A stretch of DNA of 64,000 nucleotides from Hippophae tibetana. Its lineage: Eukaryota; Streptophyta; Magnoliopsida; Rosales; Elaeagnaceae. A model generated the notes under the pieces. It did not search any database, was not told where the DNA came from, and was given only the letters and a program-made list of their open reading frames with translations. The position numbers were made by a program, and so were the translations under genes. The stretch lies in assembly GCA_037013495.1 (NCBI GenBank), contig CM072801.1:12200501-12264500 (forward strand), read 5' to 3'. This document shows positions 44,249-55,764 of the stretch, piece after piece. Each line of letters begins with the position of its first letter. Within the stretch, counting starts at the first letter, position 1.

Positions 44249-47200
44249 ATGACTGCAAAATATGAAATTGAGAAATTCAATGGTAGAAATGATTTTAGTC
44301 TTTGGCGTATGAAGATGCATGTCGTATTAGTTAAAGAAGAGCTTGTTAAGACACTTGAAGGCAAAAATAAATTGCCAAAAAAAATTAACTGATGAAGAAA
44401 AATATACATTGAGGAAAAATACTCTCAGTTCAATTCAGTTATCCTTGTCTGATAAGGTATTATGCAAGGTTGGTGATAAGGAATCTCCTACTGGGTTATG
44501 ACTAATTGGAGAATTTGTATATGACTAAGTCTTTGACAAGTCGGTTATATTTGAAGCAACGTTTGTTCTTTATCACTATTATGTTCTTTACCTCATTCAT
44601 TTGAACATTTTGTTGATACAATGCTATATGGGCGAGACACTATTTCTTTGGAAGATGTCAAAACAACTTTGAATTCTAGAGAGTTGAAGAAAAAAGTGTC
44701 TACAAGCAGTAATGAGAATAACAGTGGTTTATTTGTCAGAGATATAAATCAAGAAAAAAACACAAGCAATAATAGAGGCAAGTCTAGATCCAAGTCTAGA
44801 AAAAGAAAAGATAAATGCAATTATTGTCGTCAGGAAAGGCACGAGAAAGTAAATTGTCTGAAACTCAAAGGTAAAGGAAAAACTACCACAACGTCTTCTG
44901 TAACTAATGATGTTGCTGGTGTTGTAGATAGTTCTGGTTTCGATGGTGAAAATATTCAATCAGTATCTATTGGTTCTTCTGGAGATGTTTTAATTCTTGA
45001 TTTGGGTTGCACTTACCATATGTGCCCCAGTAGAGATTGGTTTGCTACTTATCAATCTATTGATGAAGGTATTGTCTTGATGGGAAACAATATGTACTGC
45101 AAGGTTGTTAGTATTGGTATTTTCCGAATTAAGATGCATGATGGTATTGTTAGGACTTTGAAAGATGTTCGCCATGTTCCAAATTTGAAAAAGAATTTGA
45201 TATCTTTGAGTACTCTTGATTCACAAGACTACAAGTATGTAGCTGAAGGTGGAGTTTTAAAAGTTAGTAAGGGTGCTCTCGTTGTTATTAAAGGACAATT
45301 GTCACGTGACCTCTATATGCTTCAGGGTAGTACTGATATTGGTAGTGTATCAGTTTCGTCCTCGTCAGATCAAAATTCAGACACTACTCAATTATGGCAT
45401 ATACAACTTGGGCATATGAGTGAAGCAATGATGTCTATTTTGAGCAAACGGGATTTGCTTTGTGGTCAGAAAATTGGGAAGTTTGATTTCTGTGAGCATT
45501 GTGTTTATGGAAAGCATCGTAGGGTCAAGTTCAATACAACCATCCATAAAAAAAGTATTGTTGATTATATTCATTTAGATCTTTGGGGTCTTTCTTGTGT
45601 TGTGTCTAAGGGTGGTGCCCGGTATATGTTGATTCTTATTGATGACTTCTCTCGTCATGTTTGGGTGTATTTTCTGAAGAATAAGAATGATGCGTTCTCA
45701 AAATTTGTAAAATTCAAGGCATGTATAGAAAATCAAACATGCAAGAAAATCAAGAATTTGAGAACTGATAATGGTTTGGAATTTTGTGACAGTCAGTTTA
45801 ATGAGTTATGTGAAATAAATGGCATAGTGAGACATCGCATCGTGCGTTATACATCATAACAAAATGGAGTAGCAGAACGTATGAGTAGAACTCTCTTAGA
45901 AAGAGCTCATTGTATACTCTTTCAAGCTAACTTGGATAAATCCTTTTGGGCTGAAGCTTGTAACCATACATGTTATTTGGTGAATCTGTCTCCATCAACT
46001 GCAATTGAGTTAAAGACTCCGTTTGAGGTATTCTTTGGTACTCCTTCTAATTATTTTGATTTGAAAGTTTTTGGTTGTCCTGCTTATGCTAATGTTAATG
46101 ATGGTAAACTTGAGCATAGGGCATTGAAATGCATATTTTTGGGGTATCCTTCTGGGGTGAAGGGTTATAGATTATAGTGTGTTGAACCCAAGTCACCTAA
46201 ATTTTTGATTAGCAAAGATGTTAAGTTCGATGAGTTTTCTATGTTGCAAAAGAAAAAAGAATCTATTGTTGCAAATAAAGACCACGGTGTTAGTGACTAG
46301 GTGGAGCTTGAACGTGGAGCTCCTAGACAAGTGCAAGAGGGCATTTCAGATCAACCATCTGTGGATGAGATAGATGATTCTGCTCATGATGTATCAAAAG
46401 AGAAACATGAGCAACCATATAGTATCGCTAAGGGTAAAGGAATAAGATAGATTCGTCACCCTCAGAGGTACGTAGATGCAGACTTAGTTTCTTTTGCATT
46501 ATCTCTAGCAGAATCTATTGAGATGCATGAACCTTCTAGTTATCATAAATCTGTCACTTGTGATGAGTCTGCTCAGTGGCTGGTTGCTATGAATGAAGAG
46601 ATTGAATCACTTCATAAGAATCATACTTGGGAATTAGTGAAACCACCTAAGGCCTAGAAGATTGTTGGAAACAAATGGGTCTTTAATAAAAAGGAAGGTA
46701 TACTTGAGGTTGAAACAGTTAAGTTCAAGGCACGTGTTGTTGCAAAAGGCTATTGTTGGAAGAAAGGTATTGCCGTCAATGAAGTATTTTCTCCTGTTGT
46801 GAAACATAGCTCTATTTGTGTGTTGCTTGCTATGGTTGCATTGTTTGACATGGAATTAGAACAACTTGATGTTAATACAACTTTCTTACATGGTGAGCTT
46901 GAGGAACAAATATATATGCATCAACCAGAGGGGTTTGTTGTTCTAGGTAAGGAAGATCATGTTTGTTTATTGAAAAAAAATCTTTATATAGGTTGAAGTA
47001 ATCTCCTAAACAGTGGTATAAACGGTTTGATTCTTTTATGATTGATCATGGTTACTCTAGGAGTGATTATGATAGTTGTGTTTATCATAAAAAAATTCAT
47101 GATGGTTCATCTATTTATTTGTTGCTTTATGTTGATGACATACTTATTGATTCTAAGAATAAGCCTAAGATTAAGAAATTAAAGTCTCAACTTAGTGGTG

Positions 47201-48058
47201 AATTTGAGATGAAAGATTTGGGTGCAACGAAGAAAATTTACAGGGATAGACAAGCGAGCAAGCTTTATTTGACTCAGAAAAGTTATATTGAAAAAATTTC
47301 TTGAACGCTTTGGTATGAAAGAGTCTAAACCTATGCTTATGCCGTTAGCTGCGCATTTCAGGCTTTCTTTGGATTTGTCACCATAGTCAGAAGAATAAGA
47401 ACGATACATGTCTCATGTTCCATATGCTAGTGATGTTGGTAGTTTGATGTATGCTATGGTTTGTACTCGTCTAGACATTTCACATACAGTTAGTGTTGTC
47501 AGCAGATATATGGGTAATCCTAGTAAGGGTTATTAGTAAGCAGTAAAATGGATACTTCGGTATTTTAGAGGTACATCTAATTTTGGTTACAATGTTATTG
47601 GTTATATGGACTCTGATTATGCTGGTGATTTGGATAAAAGAAGATCTCTGACAGGTTAATGTCTTCACTCTTTCTCATTGTGCCATTAGTTAGAAGGCTA
47701 CTTTACAGTCTATAGTTGCTTTGTCTACGATAGAGGTAGAATATATGGCAGCATCAGAAGCATTGAAATAAGCCATTTGGCTTAGAGGTTTGGTTTGTGA
47801 TTTGGTTTTACAGTAGGATACTTATGTTATATTTTGTGATAGTGAGAGTGCGATACACTTGACTAAGAATACTATGTATCATGAAAAACCAAACATATTG
47901 ATGTCTGATATCAGTTCGTTCGTGACATTGTCTCTCAGAGTGCTATTATTGTTAATAAGATAGTCACTACAGAGAATCCAGCTGATATGTTAACTAAACT
48001 AGTTTCATTTAACAAGTTCAAGCATTGTTTGGACTTGATTGGTGTTTGCAGCAGATGA
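44249..48058 (+). pseudogene. Broken Copia gag-pol polyprotein
   Basis: The gag starts at 44249 with MTAKYEIEKFNGRNDFSLWR, then breaks by frameshift. The longest open part (44621-45859) has a zinc knuckle CNYCRQERHEKVNC and a protease motif altered from DSG to DLG. It also has gag-pre-integrase (WHIQLGHM, CEHCVYGKH) and integrase with DLWG and LRTDNGLEF. Stops then interrupt before QNGVAERM (45860s), in the middle of the polyprotein and in the RT. RT fragments LDVNTTFLHGELEEQIYM and LLLYVDDIL, and RNase H pieces to the stop at 48056-48058, remain in order. It is not functional. Confidence 0.9.
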
Positions 48059-48150
48059 TCACCCTTCGGGGCTTTGGACGACGATTATTTGGTAATCCGA
48101 AGAATTTCATTTGAAGAATTGGTTTTCCATTTTGAGCCAAAGTGGAGATT

Positions 48151-48781
48151 TGTTATATTTGGTCCAAAACAAATAACAAATAAAATTGAGCCCAAAGCCC
48201 ATCTACCCATATTAAAACCCTTCTTCTTTAACTAATATATATTATTTCCCTTGTTGCGTGAATGAAAAAAGCAACAGCCGCTAAAAGGAGACAGAGAGCA
48301 GAAACAGAGTCGTTGGAGAAGAAATTTTGGAAGCTGCGTGAAACATAGTTCTCAACCATCGTTTCTTGCTAAATAGAACAGAAAAGAGAGGAAATCAACC
48401 CCAAGGATAAGCTGTCAATTTTCTAATGCCATTTGTGGAGTTTCTCTTATTTGTATGATGATATTTGATTTAATAGCAAGTTTGCAAATTTATATTGCTA
48501 TATATTACCAGTAAATTAGAGGAGATATTTTGGATTTTGGTATATTTTGTAAAGCTCTCTGAAAATTGGTATTTGTATCTTCATTTGATTATTAGTAAAT
48601 TTTTCCTCGGTATGCCGTCGTTAGTGGAGTAGACTTTTTATATTGAAAAGTTAAAACACTTAAATTATTATATGTCATTTATTTTTCTTAGTAGTTATTA
48701 TTTTACTGTTACACATTATTATATATTTGTGCAAACAAAATTGAACCTTATTTTCGTTTCCACAAATGCTAATTTTTAATA
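48151..48781 (+). repeat. 3' LTR of old Copia element
   Basis: Begins TGTTATATTTGGTCCAAAAC directly after the polypurine tract. It ends AATTTTTAATA where the 5' LTR has AATTTTTAACA. Relative to the 5' LTR it carries extra sequence around 48260-48305. Confidence 0.85.
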
Positions 48782-49822
48782 TATAGTTTGATCTTAGTCT
48801 TTGAAAACGATACAAATGTCTGTACTCAGTTTAAAAAATTAAGCGTTGTTTTCCATCGCCCTTTCTTCACCCATTACCTCTTCAATACCCACACCATCAT
48901 TCCTTTCTTACTACTGGAGAAGAAGTTCTTTTTGAAGGAGTTCTTTCTTGGATACCCTGTCCTCTTTTTTTTGTTTTCCTTCAAGTTAATTGTGTTATTT
49001 TTCATAACTTCTTGTGTTATTTTATTAAGGTTTGTTGTGCATCGTTATGATGTAATTTGCTTTTGTTAGGGGAGAGAACACCTACAACAAAAGTACCGGA
49101 AGGCTGAAAAACAACATCAAGGTGACAATTCATACTATAATACAGAACACCAGTCCTAACCAACTTGAATTACTGTTTATATTTATATTGTGTTCGTAAC
49201 TATATTATATTTTCTTATTATTATAAATAAATAAATAAATTAGTTAAGGGTAAAGTAATTTTTTATAATATTAAAAGATATATGAATTTGCTTAAAAAAT
49301 AATAATATGAATAAAACAAGAATCACCCAACACAATACAATTTAATTTATTTTCTTACTAAGAAAAACTACATCACCAAATTTTGTTTTTTGCACATTCA
49401 AATTGTTTTGATAGTATGGTGGACTCACACTCTCCAATTCAAGGCAATTGTTGCCGTGCGGTTTACTTGATAGACTTACTATTAGCCTCATCATTTTCAA
49501 ATTGAAGTCATCAATTTAAACAACCTCAAGTATTAATAAAAAAATTATTCTTTTATTTTTAATTAAAAATATACACGTAGAAATTCCAAAGTTAAAAGCA
49601 ATAAATAATTATAGTAATTTGCTAGAAGATAATGGATCCACCTTATGATAAAAATATATAAGAATTTAGATACATAATTACACTCTTATGTAACATGTGT
49701 CTAAATCTTATTGAAAATGAATAAATTTTTAATTTTTAAAGTTTTTTTATCTTATAAATTGTACTTAAATTTATGTATTTTTATCATTCCCTTAAAAATT
49801 AGTTTTTGTTCTTACTATCATT
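48782..49822. repeat. Segmental duplicate A, right part
   Basis: Continues the alignment with duplicate B (about 56630-58550). Shared blocks include (A/T)GTCTGTA followed by AAGCG(T/C)TGTTT(T/C)CCA near 48841, (A/T)ATTTTCTTAT(T/A)ATTATAAATAAA near 49210 and TTGCACATTCAAATTGTTTT near 49391. CTCTCCAATTCAAGGCA(A/G)TTG and GAAAATGAATAAATTTTTAA occur further on. Homology fades at about 49.80-49.82 kb, the place corresponding to the 3' end of the kinase coding region. The 93-codon frame inside it is not supported as a gene. Confidence 0.8.
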
Positions 49823-50674
49823 TATAGTCTTTTGTTGAAGAAACCAAGATGAATCTGTTTGCTTCACATTAGAAGAATTAGAAGAACTAGATCACTTACC
49901 AAAAAGTTGTGAGATTGACTTGTGAAACTTGTTAGAGGTAAAAAATTTCAAAATAAGTCTTGTTTCACGCATATTCATAAAAATCAAGAAAGAAATCTAA
50001 CAAGAACCTAATCTCCCAAGAATATACAAGATCAAGTCATTGCTAAACAAAGCTTTCGTAGTGGTCTTATATTGATTAATGTATTCAATTGTAAATAAAT
50101 TATCCTTACTTAATATTTGCAATTGAGATTACAAATTAAGAATACGTGATTGTGATCCAGTTGAAAATAATTTTCCAATGCTAATCATTGATCTTTGACA
50201 TTAGCCTGACGCATGAGAAAACCAAACATTAATGATGATATTAAGGCATAGAACCATTTCTTTAAGAGTGAATTCATGCGCTTCTAATAAAAATGAGCAA
50301 AATTGGAAGCAGTTCTTGAAATATTATGTTGGAATAGTTACTTGAGAATTGATCACATCATTAAATCCAAAAACAATTATACAACTCTTGATTTACTCAA
50401 GCTATGACAAATAGTTATGTTCATGAGGATTTATTAAAATTGAGATCGAAGTTGGTGAAAAACTAGATAATTCGGAGGTAAAGAAGGTCTTAAAATAGAT
50501 GTTAATCCTTGCAATGATGAATGTATTGTATTAGGTGGTGGAGTCAAAAACAACATCTCGGTAAGAAACATTGTGCTTGAGCCATTAACAATGCTTGAAG
50601 GAAAAAAAATCAAGTCAAAGAATCTTCAAATTCTGATAACATAAAGAGAAATCAATGAAACTAAGAAAAAGTAT
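49823..50674 (-). pseudogene. Probable older Copia relic: gag leader and start of LTR
   Basis: ATTCTGATAACATAAAGAGA at about 50632 closely resembles the primer-site/LTR junction of the element at 22423-22445 (ACTCTGATAACATGAAGAAATC). This suggests a minus-strand element whose 5' LTR begins near 50639 and whose leader and gag lie to the left. Left of it I see many stops and no clear motif, so the gag reading is weak. The LTR is interrupted at 50674 by the nested element. Confidence 0.4.
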
Positions 50675-51124
50675 TGTTGGGAAAATCGGGTATATTTTCC
50701 CTATTCTAAGTAGTAACTATTCATTTATGATTTAAATGAATAGAACTCAAACTAACCCAACAAAATAATGCTATTGGAAATATAATGCTAAAATAAACTA
50801 AAACAGATATCGAAACAGAAATATTAAAGCAGAAAAATAATAACACTAGAAATTTAACGAGGTTCAATATAAATGTTACCTAGGTCCTCGGGCGTCGTTA
50901 ACCACTTCCACTATCTCCAATTGGATGAACTCCAAAATTACAACTAATTGGGCAAAATTGAGCTAATCAATTACTCTTACAAAAGAGAGGAAGATTTACA
51001 AATTTTGGGATGTTTACAAATGGTGAAGGAGGACTTTATTTATAGCCCCAAATCCAACACCCATCTTCATTCCTAACCAATGTAGGACTTTTCTAATTTG
51101 TTCACTAAGGAGCAATATATAACA
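50675..51124 (-). repeat. 3' LTR of nested Copia element
   Basis: Begins TGTTGGGAAAATCGGG and ends GCAATATATAACA on the plus strand. The polypurine tract complement follows. The left AGTAT target duplication precedes it. Confidence 0.95.
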
Positions 51125-51298
51125 AATCTCCACCTTAGCAACTTAGTGGTTTCAAATGATTTCTTCAATTACTATATCAACGACGCCAATGCCAATTCAG
51201 ATTTGTAGGATGTTAATCAAGTACAGACAATGTTTGAACTTGATTGCTGTTATCACCTTGGTCATCATATCTACGAGATTCTCTTTCGTACTAATCTT

Positions 51299-54200
51299 CT
51301 AAACTAGTACCCCACCTTCTTCAATAATCTCTCGCACGAAATGATAACAAACATCAATGTGCTTTGTACGTGCATGGTAGACTTGGTTCGTTGCTAAATG
51401 AATAACACTCTGACTATCACAAAACACCTTAATATGTTTTTGACCAACTCCCAAGTCTTCAAGCAAATCTCGTAACCAAATAGCTTCCTTCACAGCCTCT
51501 GTAACTGCCATATATTCTGCCTCTGTAGTAGACAAAGCAACTGTGGACTGCAAGGTAGACTTCCAACTGACTGGTGCTCTAGCAAGAGTAAACACATAAC
51601 CAGTAGTTGACTGACGCTTATCTAAATCTCTTGCATAGTCAGAATCACAATATCTGACTACACATTGACCAATGGTATTATCCTGCTGAAATACTAAACC
51701 AACATCTACAGTATTTATAATATACCGTAGAATCCATTTCACAGCCAACCAATGTCCTTTACCAGGATCATGCATATACCTACTTACAACACCAACCACA
51801 TGTGAAATGTCAGGTCTTGTACACACCATTGCATACATCAAGCTACCAACTGCATTTGCATATGGTACCTTTGCCATATATTCTCGTTCTGCATCATTCT
51901 TAGGAGATAATTGAGCACTAAGCTTAAATTGAGGAACTAGCGGAGTACTTACAGGTTTTGTCTGTTCATTCATACCAAAACGTTGTAGTATCCGCTTCAA
52001 ATATTGACTCTGGGTCAAACTAAGCTTCCCCTTGTTCCTGACTTAGTTGAGCCTTCAAATTTTCAATTTCTGCTTGGCTCTTCGATGCAATCAACATATT
52101 ATCGACGTACAATAGGAGATAGACGAAAGACTCATTTTGCAGCTTGCGAAAATACACACAATGATCATGTGTGCTTCTGGTGTACTTCTGTTGCAACATA
52201 AACTGATCAAATCGTTTGTACCACTGCCTTGGAGATTGCTTCAATCCATACAATGATTTGTTCAGCTTACAAACCCAATTCTCTTTACCAGCAACAATAA
52301 ACCCTTTTGGCTGAGACATAGATTTCCTCTTCTAAGTCACCGTGTAGAAACGCGATTTTCACATCAAGTTGAACTAGTTCCAAATCGAACTGTGCTACCA
52401 AGACCAAAAAAATTCTAATGGAAGAATGTTTTACAACTGGAGAAAATACCTCATTATAATCGATTCCCTCCTTCTGAGCGTAGCCCTTAGCCACCAACCT
52501 TGCCTTGTAGCGAATACCATCTTTGTTAGGAAATCCATCTTTCTTTGCATACACCCATTTGCATCCAATTGCCTTCTTGCCCTTAGGTAGTTGTGTCAAC
52601 TTCCATGTTTTATTCTTCTGAAGGGACAGAAGTTCTTCATCCATGGCTTCCTTCCATCTTTCAACTTCAGGGATTCTGATTGCTTCTTTATATATGGAAG
52701 GAACATTATCATGCACAACTGAAAGTGCACAGGCCACCGTATTCTTAAACTGAGCAGGTAGGTCTTCAAAACCCTTGTATCGAGCAGGTACCTTGACATT
52801 TTGTCGTCATGGCCTCTCAACTGCAGTTTCTTCTTGTTGCTGTGGAGGTTCTTGGGTTAAAACCTATTCATCTGATTCATCTTTTGTCAATGGAGGATCA
52901 ACTTCTGTCTTATCTTCACTAACTGGATTAACAATTTTGCTTTCAAACTCCACTTGTTTCGGAGTTTGCTCCACCTGCTCTAAAGTGCCATCAATCTTGT
53001 TAGTTACCTTTCTCAACAATGCAGATTCATCAAAGGTAACATCTTTGCTAAAGATTATCTTTTTCGTTTCAAGGCACCATAGTCGATATCCCTTAGAACC
53101 AGAAGGGATCCCCAAAAAATGGCTTTCTTGGCTCTTGGGTCCAACTTTGATTCTGTTACATGGTAGTATGCAATTGAACCAAACACATGTAAGAAATCGT
53201 AATCTCTAACAGGTTTTCCAGACCATACCTCCATAGGCGTTTTGCCTTCAAGAGCAGGCGATGGTAGACGGTTGACGAGATGACATGCATATGTCACAGC
53301 CTCAGCCCAATACTGCTTGCCTAAACCAGCATTTGACAACATACACCGAACCTTCTTCGGCAAATTCTGGTTCATACGTTCTGCAACTCCGTTTTGTTGT
53401 GGTGTTTTTCGAATAGTGAAGTGTCGCACTATCCCTTCTTCACAAACTTTCATAAATGGATCGTTTGTGTACTCAGTGGCATTATCAGACCTCAGACGCT
53501 TGATCTTTTTACCATTCTGAGTCTCGATCATCTTCTTCCACTTGAGAAAAATCCCCAACACTTCATCCTTTTTCTTCATGAGATACACCCAAACTCTTCT
53601 GGAGAAGTCATCAACGAAAGTGACATAATAATGTTTGCCACTCATGGATGGAGTTCTTATTGGCCCCCATACATCAGTATGGATATAATCCAAAATGCCC
53701 TTTGTATTATAAAGAGCAGTGCCAAAACTTACTCTTTTCTGCTTCCCCAATACACAATGCTCACAGAATTCCAACTTGCCGGTTCTCGCACCTTTTAACA
53801 GGCCTTGCTTTACCAGAAACTCTAAAGCTTTTTCACCAGCATGTCCCAAACGCATATGCCACAACTTGGTAGTTTCTAAATCTCTTTCTTCATCTGAAAC
53901 TGCTGCTGATGCAGTCCTAATAACCGTACTACCAAGGTAGTAGTACAAGTTATTCTTCCGAACATCTTTCATCGCCACAAGTGCTCTAGAAGTAACCTTC
54001 AATGCCCCATTTTGTATGGTCACAGTGAAGCCTTTTGATTCTAAGACTCCCACAACAATGAGATTCTTCTTCATATCTAGAACATAATGAACATCTGTCA
54101 AGACCCTAGTTGAACCATCTTGATTCTTCAAACAAATTGTACCGAATCCCAAAACTTTGCATGGATAATCATTACCCATGAAAACAACTCCACCGTCTAG

Positions 54201-55086
54201 TTCTTCAAAGTTAAAGAACCATTCCTTGTTAGGAGACATATGAAAAGTACATGCTGAATCAAAAATCCAATCACCAGGATGAGATGTTGTTGACGAACCA
54301 ACCAATGCAAAATCTGAATTTGAATTGCTTTCGGCTACACATGCATCAGATTGCACAACTTTTCCTTTCTTTTGCAGCTTCAGACAATTTTTCTTCCAAT
54401 GGCCTTTCTCATGACAAAAGGCACATTCATCTTTACCAAGTCTTTCTTTTGATAGAGATCTACCTCTCATTCCTTTATGTTGTGTTTGCGGACGTCCTCT
54501 TACAGACAAAGCCTCTGCTGCTTCATTCATGCTTTCTCTTTTATCTTTCTTTCTAATTTCATAACTATACAAAGCAGTACAAACTTCCTCAAAAGACACT
54601 TTATCCTTCATCTTTAAAAGTTTCATCCATATTTAACAAATCTGCTACTAATTGATTAAAATCAGTAATGTGGTCGTTTATTGTAGTACCTGGAAGATAT
54701 TCAAACCAGAACAACTTCTTTTTCAAATAGAGCCGATTTTGTCCACTCTTCTTCATGAACTTGTTCTCCAACGTCTTCCACAACTTACTTACGGATGTCT
54801 TTTTCATGAATGTGTACTTTTGTTCTCTTGAGAGACACGAACGGATTGTACCACATGCCAATCGATTGATATTTTTCCACTCTACTTCATCTGTTCCATC
54901 TAGTTTCTCTTCTTCAATGGCGATGTCTAGACCTTGTTGAAACAGAGCATCTAGAACTTCGCCTTGCCACATGTCGAAATGACCGGTTCCATCAAACTTC
55001 TCCACATCGAACCTTGCATTCATCACCATAGTTCTACTTGACGTGGATGATTGGCCTTTGTTTGAAAGAGATTTTTCTTCCGCCAT
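51299..55086 (-). pseudogene. Broken Copia gag-pol polyprotein
   Basis: The gag begins at 55086 (MAEEKSLSNKGQSSTSSR) and is open to 54601. The frame is then lost through a 74-bp deletion relative to the sister element. The next frame (54626-53055) has a zinc knuckle CAFCHEKGHWKKNC, protease motif altered to DSA (IFDSACTFHM), gag-pre-integrase (WHMRLGHA, CEHCVLGKQKR) and integrase (HTDVWGP, LRSDNATEY, TPQQNGVAERMN). RT pieces occur at 52737-52020, with the catalytic motif read as YVDN rather than YVDD. A second relative deletion of 65 bp near 52037 separates RT from the last frame (52018-51299), which holds RNase H (YCDSDYARD, TTEAEYMA). Frameshifts and altered active sites make it dead. Confidence 0.9.
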
Positions 55087-55169
55087 TTCTTCAAATTACA
55101 ACAACTGGAAACTATATTCCAATAGCAAACAAACGGAATACAAACAAATGCCTAGGTAGAAAACCTTCT

Positions 55170-55181
55170 GCTCTGATACCA
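55170..55181 (-). other. Primer binding site (initiator Met tRNA)
   Basis: GCTCTGATACCA on the plus strand is the sequence of the initiator Met tRNA 3' end, so the minus strand carries the perfect 12-base primer site. It lies two bases from the 5' LTR. Confidence 0.85.
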
Positions 55182-55183
55182 AT

Positions 55184-55633
55184 TGTTGGGAAAATTGGGT
55201 ATATTTTCCCTATTCTAAGTAGTAACTATTCACTTATGATTTAAATGAATATAACTCAAACTAACCCGACAAAATAATGCTATTGGAAATATAATGCTAA
55301 AATAAACTAAAACAGATATTGAAACAGAAATATTAAAACAGAAAAATAATAACACCAGAAATTTAACGAGTTTCGGTATAAATGTTACCTAGGTCCTCGG
55401 GCGTCGTTGACCACTTCCAGTATGTCCAATTGGATGAACTCCAAAATTACAACTAATTGGATAAAATTGAGCTAATCAATTACTCTTACAAAAGAGAGGA
55501 AGATTTACAAATTTTGGGATGCTTACAAATGGTGAAGGAGGACTTTATTTAAAGCCCCAAATCTAACACACATCTTCATTCCTAACTAATGTGAAACTTT
55601 TCTAATTTGCTCACTAAGGAGCAATATATAACA
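55184..55633 (-). repeat. 5' LTR of nested Copia element
   Basis: Same length as its partner at 50675-51124. It is followed by the right AGTAT duplication at 55634-55638. Confidence 0.95.
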
Positions 55634-55638
55634 AGTAT

Positions 55639-55764
55639 ATTGATTATTCATGGAGTAGGTTACAAGAGTAACGTGTCTTCTTATACAAAAAAGGAAGAGA
55701 ATGAGTAACTAAGAAACTAAGCATAGAAATATCTAGTAACTATCTTCATTAACTCTAGAAAACA
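55639..55764 (-). repeat. Remaining part of the older, interrupted LTR
   Basis: Continues the LTR that starts near 50639 and was split by the nested insertion. It runs through GAGTAGGTTACAAGAGTAACG to an end at CTCTAGAAAACA. Together with 50639-50674 this makes an LTR of about 162 bp. The terminal CA at 55763-55764 lies exactly at the centre of a 24-bp palindrome. No partner LTR was found. Confidence 0.45.

Larger units (their letters stand above)
43517..48781 (+). mobile_element. Old Copia LTR retrotransposon
   Basis: A left LTR (43517-44100) and a right LTR (48151-48781) bound a plus-strand gag-pol relic. Primer site TGGTATCAAAGT is at 44104-44115, initiator Met tRNA type with two mismatches. 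The polypurine tract CCAAAGTGGAGATT is at 48137-48150. The LTRs differ by many substitutions and by an indel, the right one being about 47 bp longer. No matching target duplication is visible (GACAA on the left, TATAG on the right). It interrupts the duplicated segment A. Confidence 0.9.
50675..55633 (-). mobile_element. Copia LTR retrotransposon with target duplication
   Basis: Identical-length LTRs of 450 bp (50675-51124 and 55184-55633) and a 5-bp target duplication AGTAT (50670-50674, 55634-55638) define it exactly. The LTRs differ at about 24 positions by eye, near 5 percent, so it is older than the 17-kb element. The primer site complement GCTCTGATACCA at 55170-55181 matches initiator Met tRNA perfectly. 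The polypurine tract complement AATCTCCACCTTAGC starts at 51125. It is the same family as the element at 5577-10860. Confidence 0.96.

Noticed and set aside
48788..49069. 93-codon plus-strand frame after the old Copia element
   Set aside because: Lies in the duplicated non-coding flank; the paralogous stretch in duplicate B has no corresponding frame.
53394..53798. 134-codon plus-strand frame in the nested Copia element
   Set aside because: Antisense shadow of the integrase region on the minus strand.
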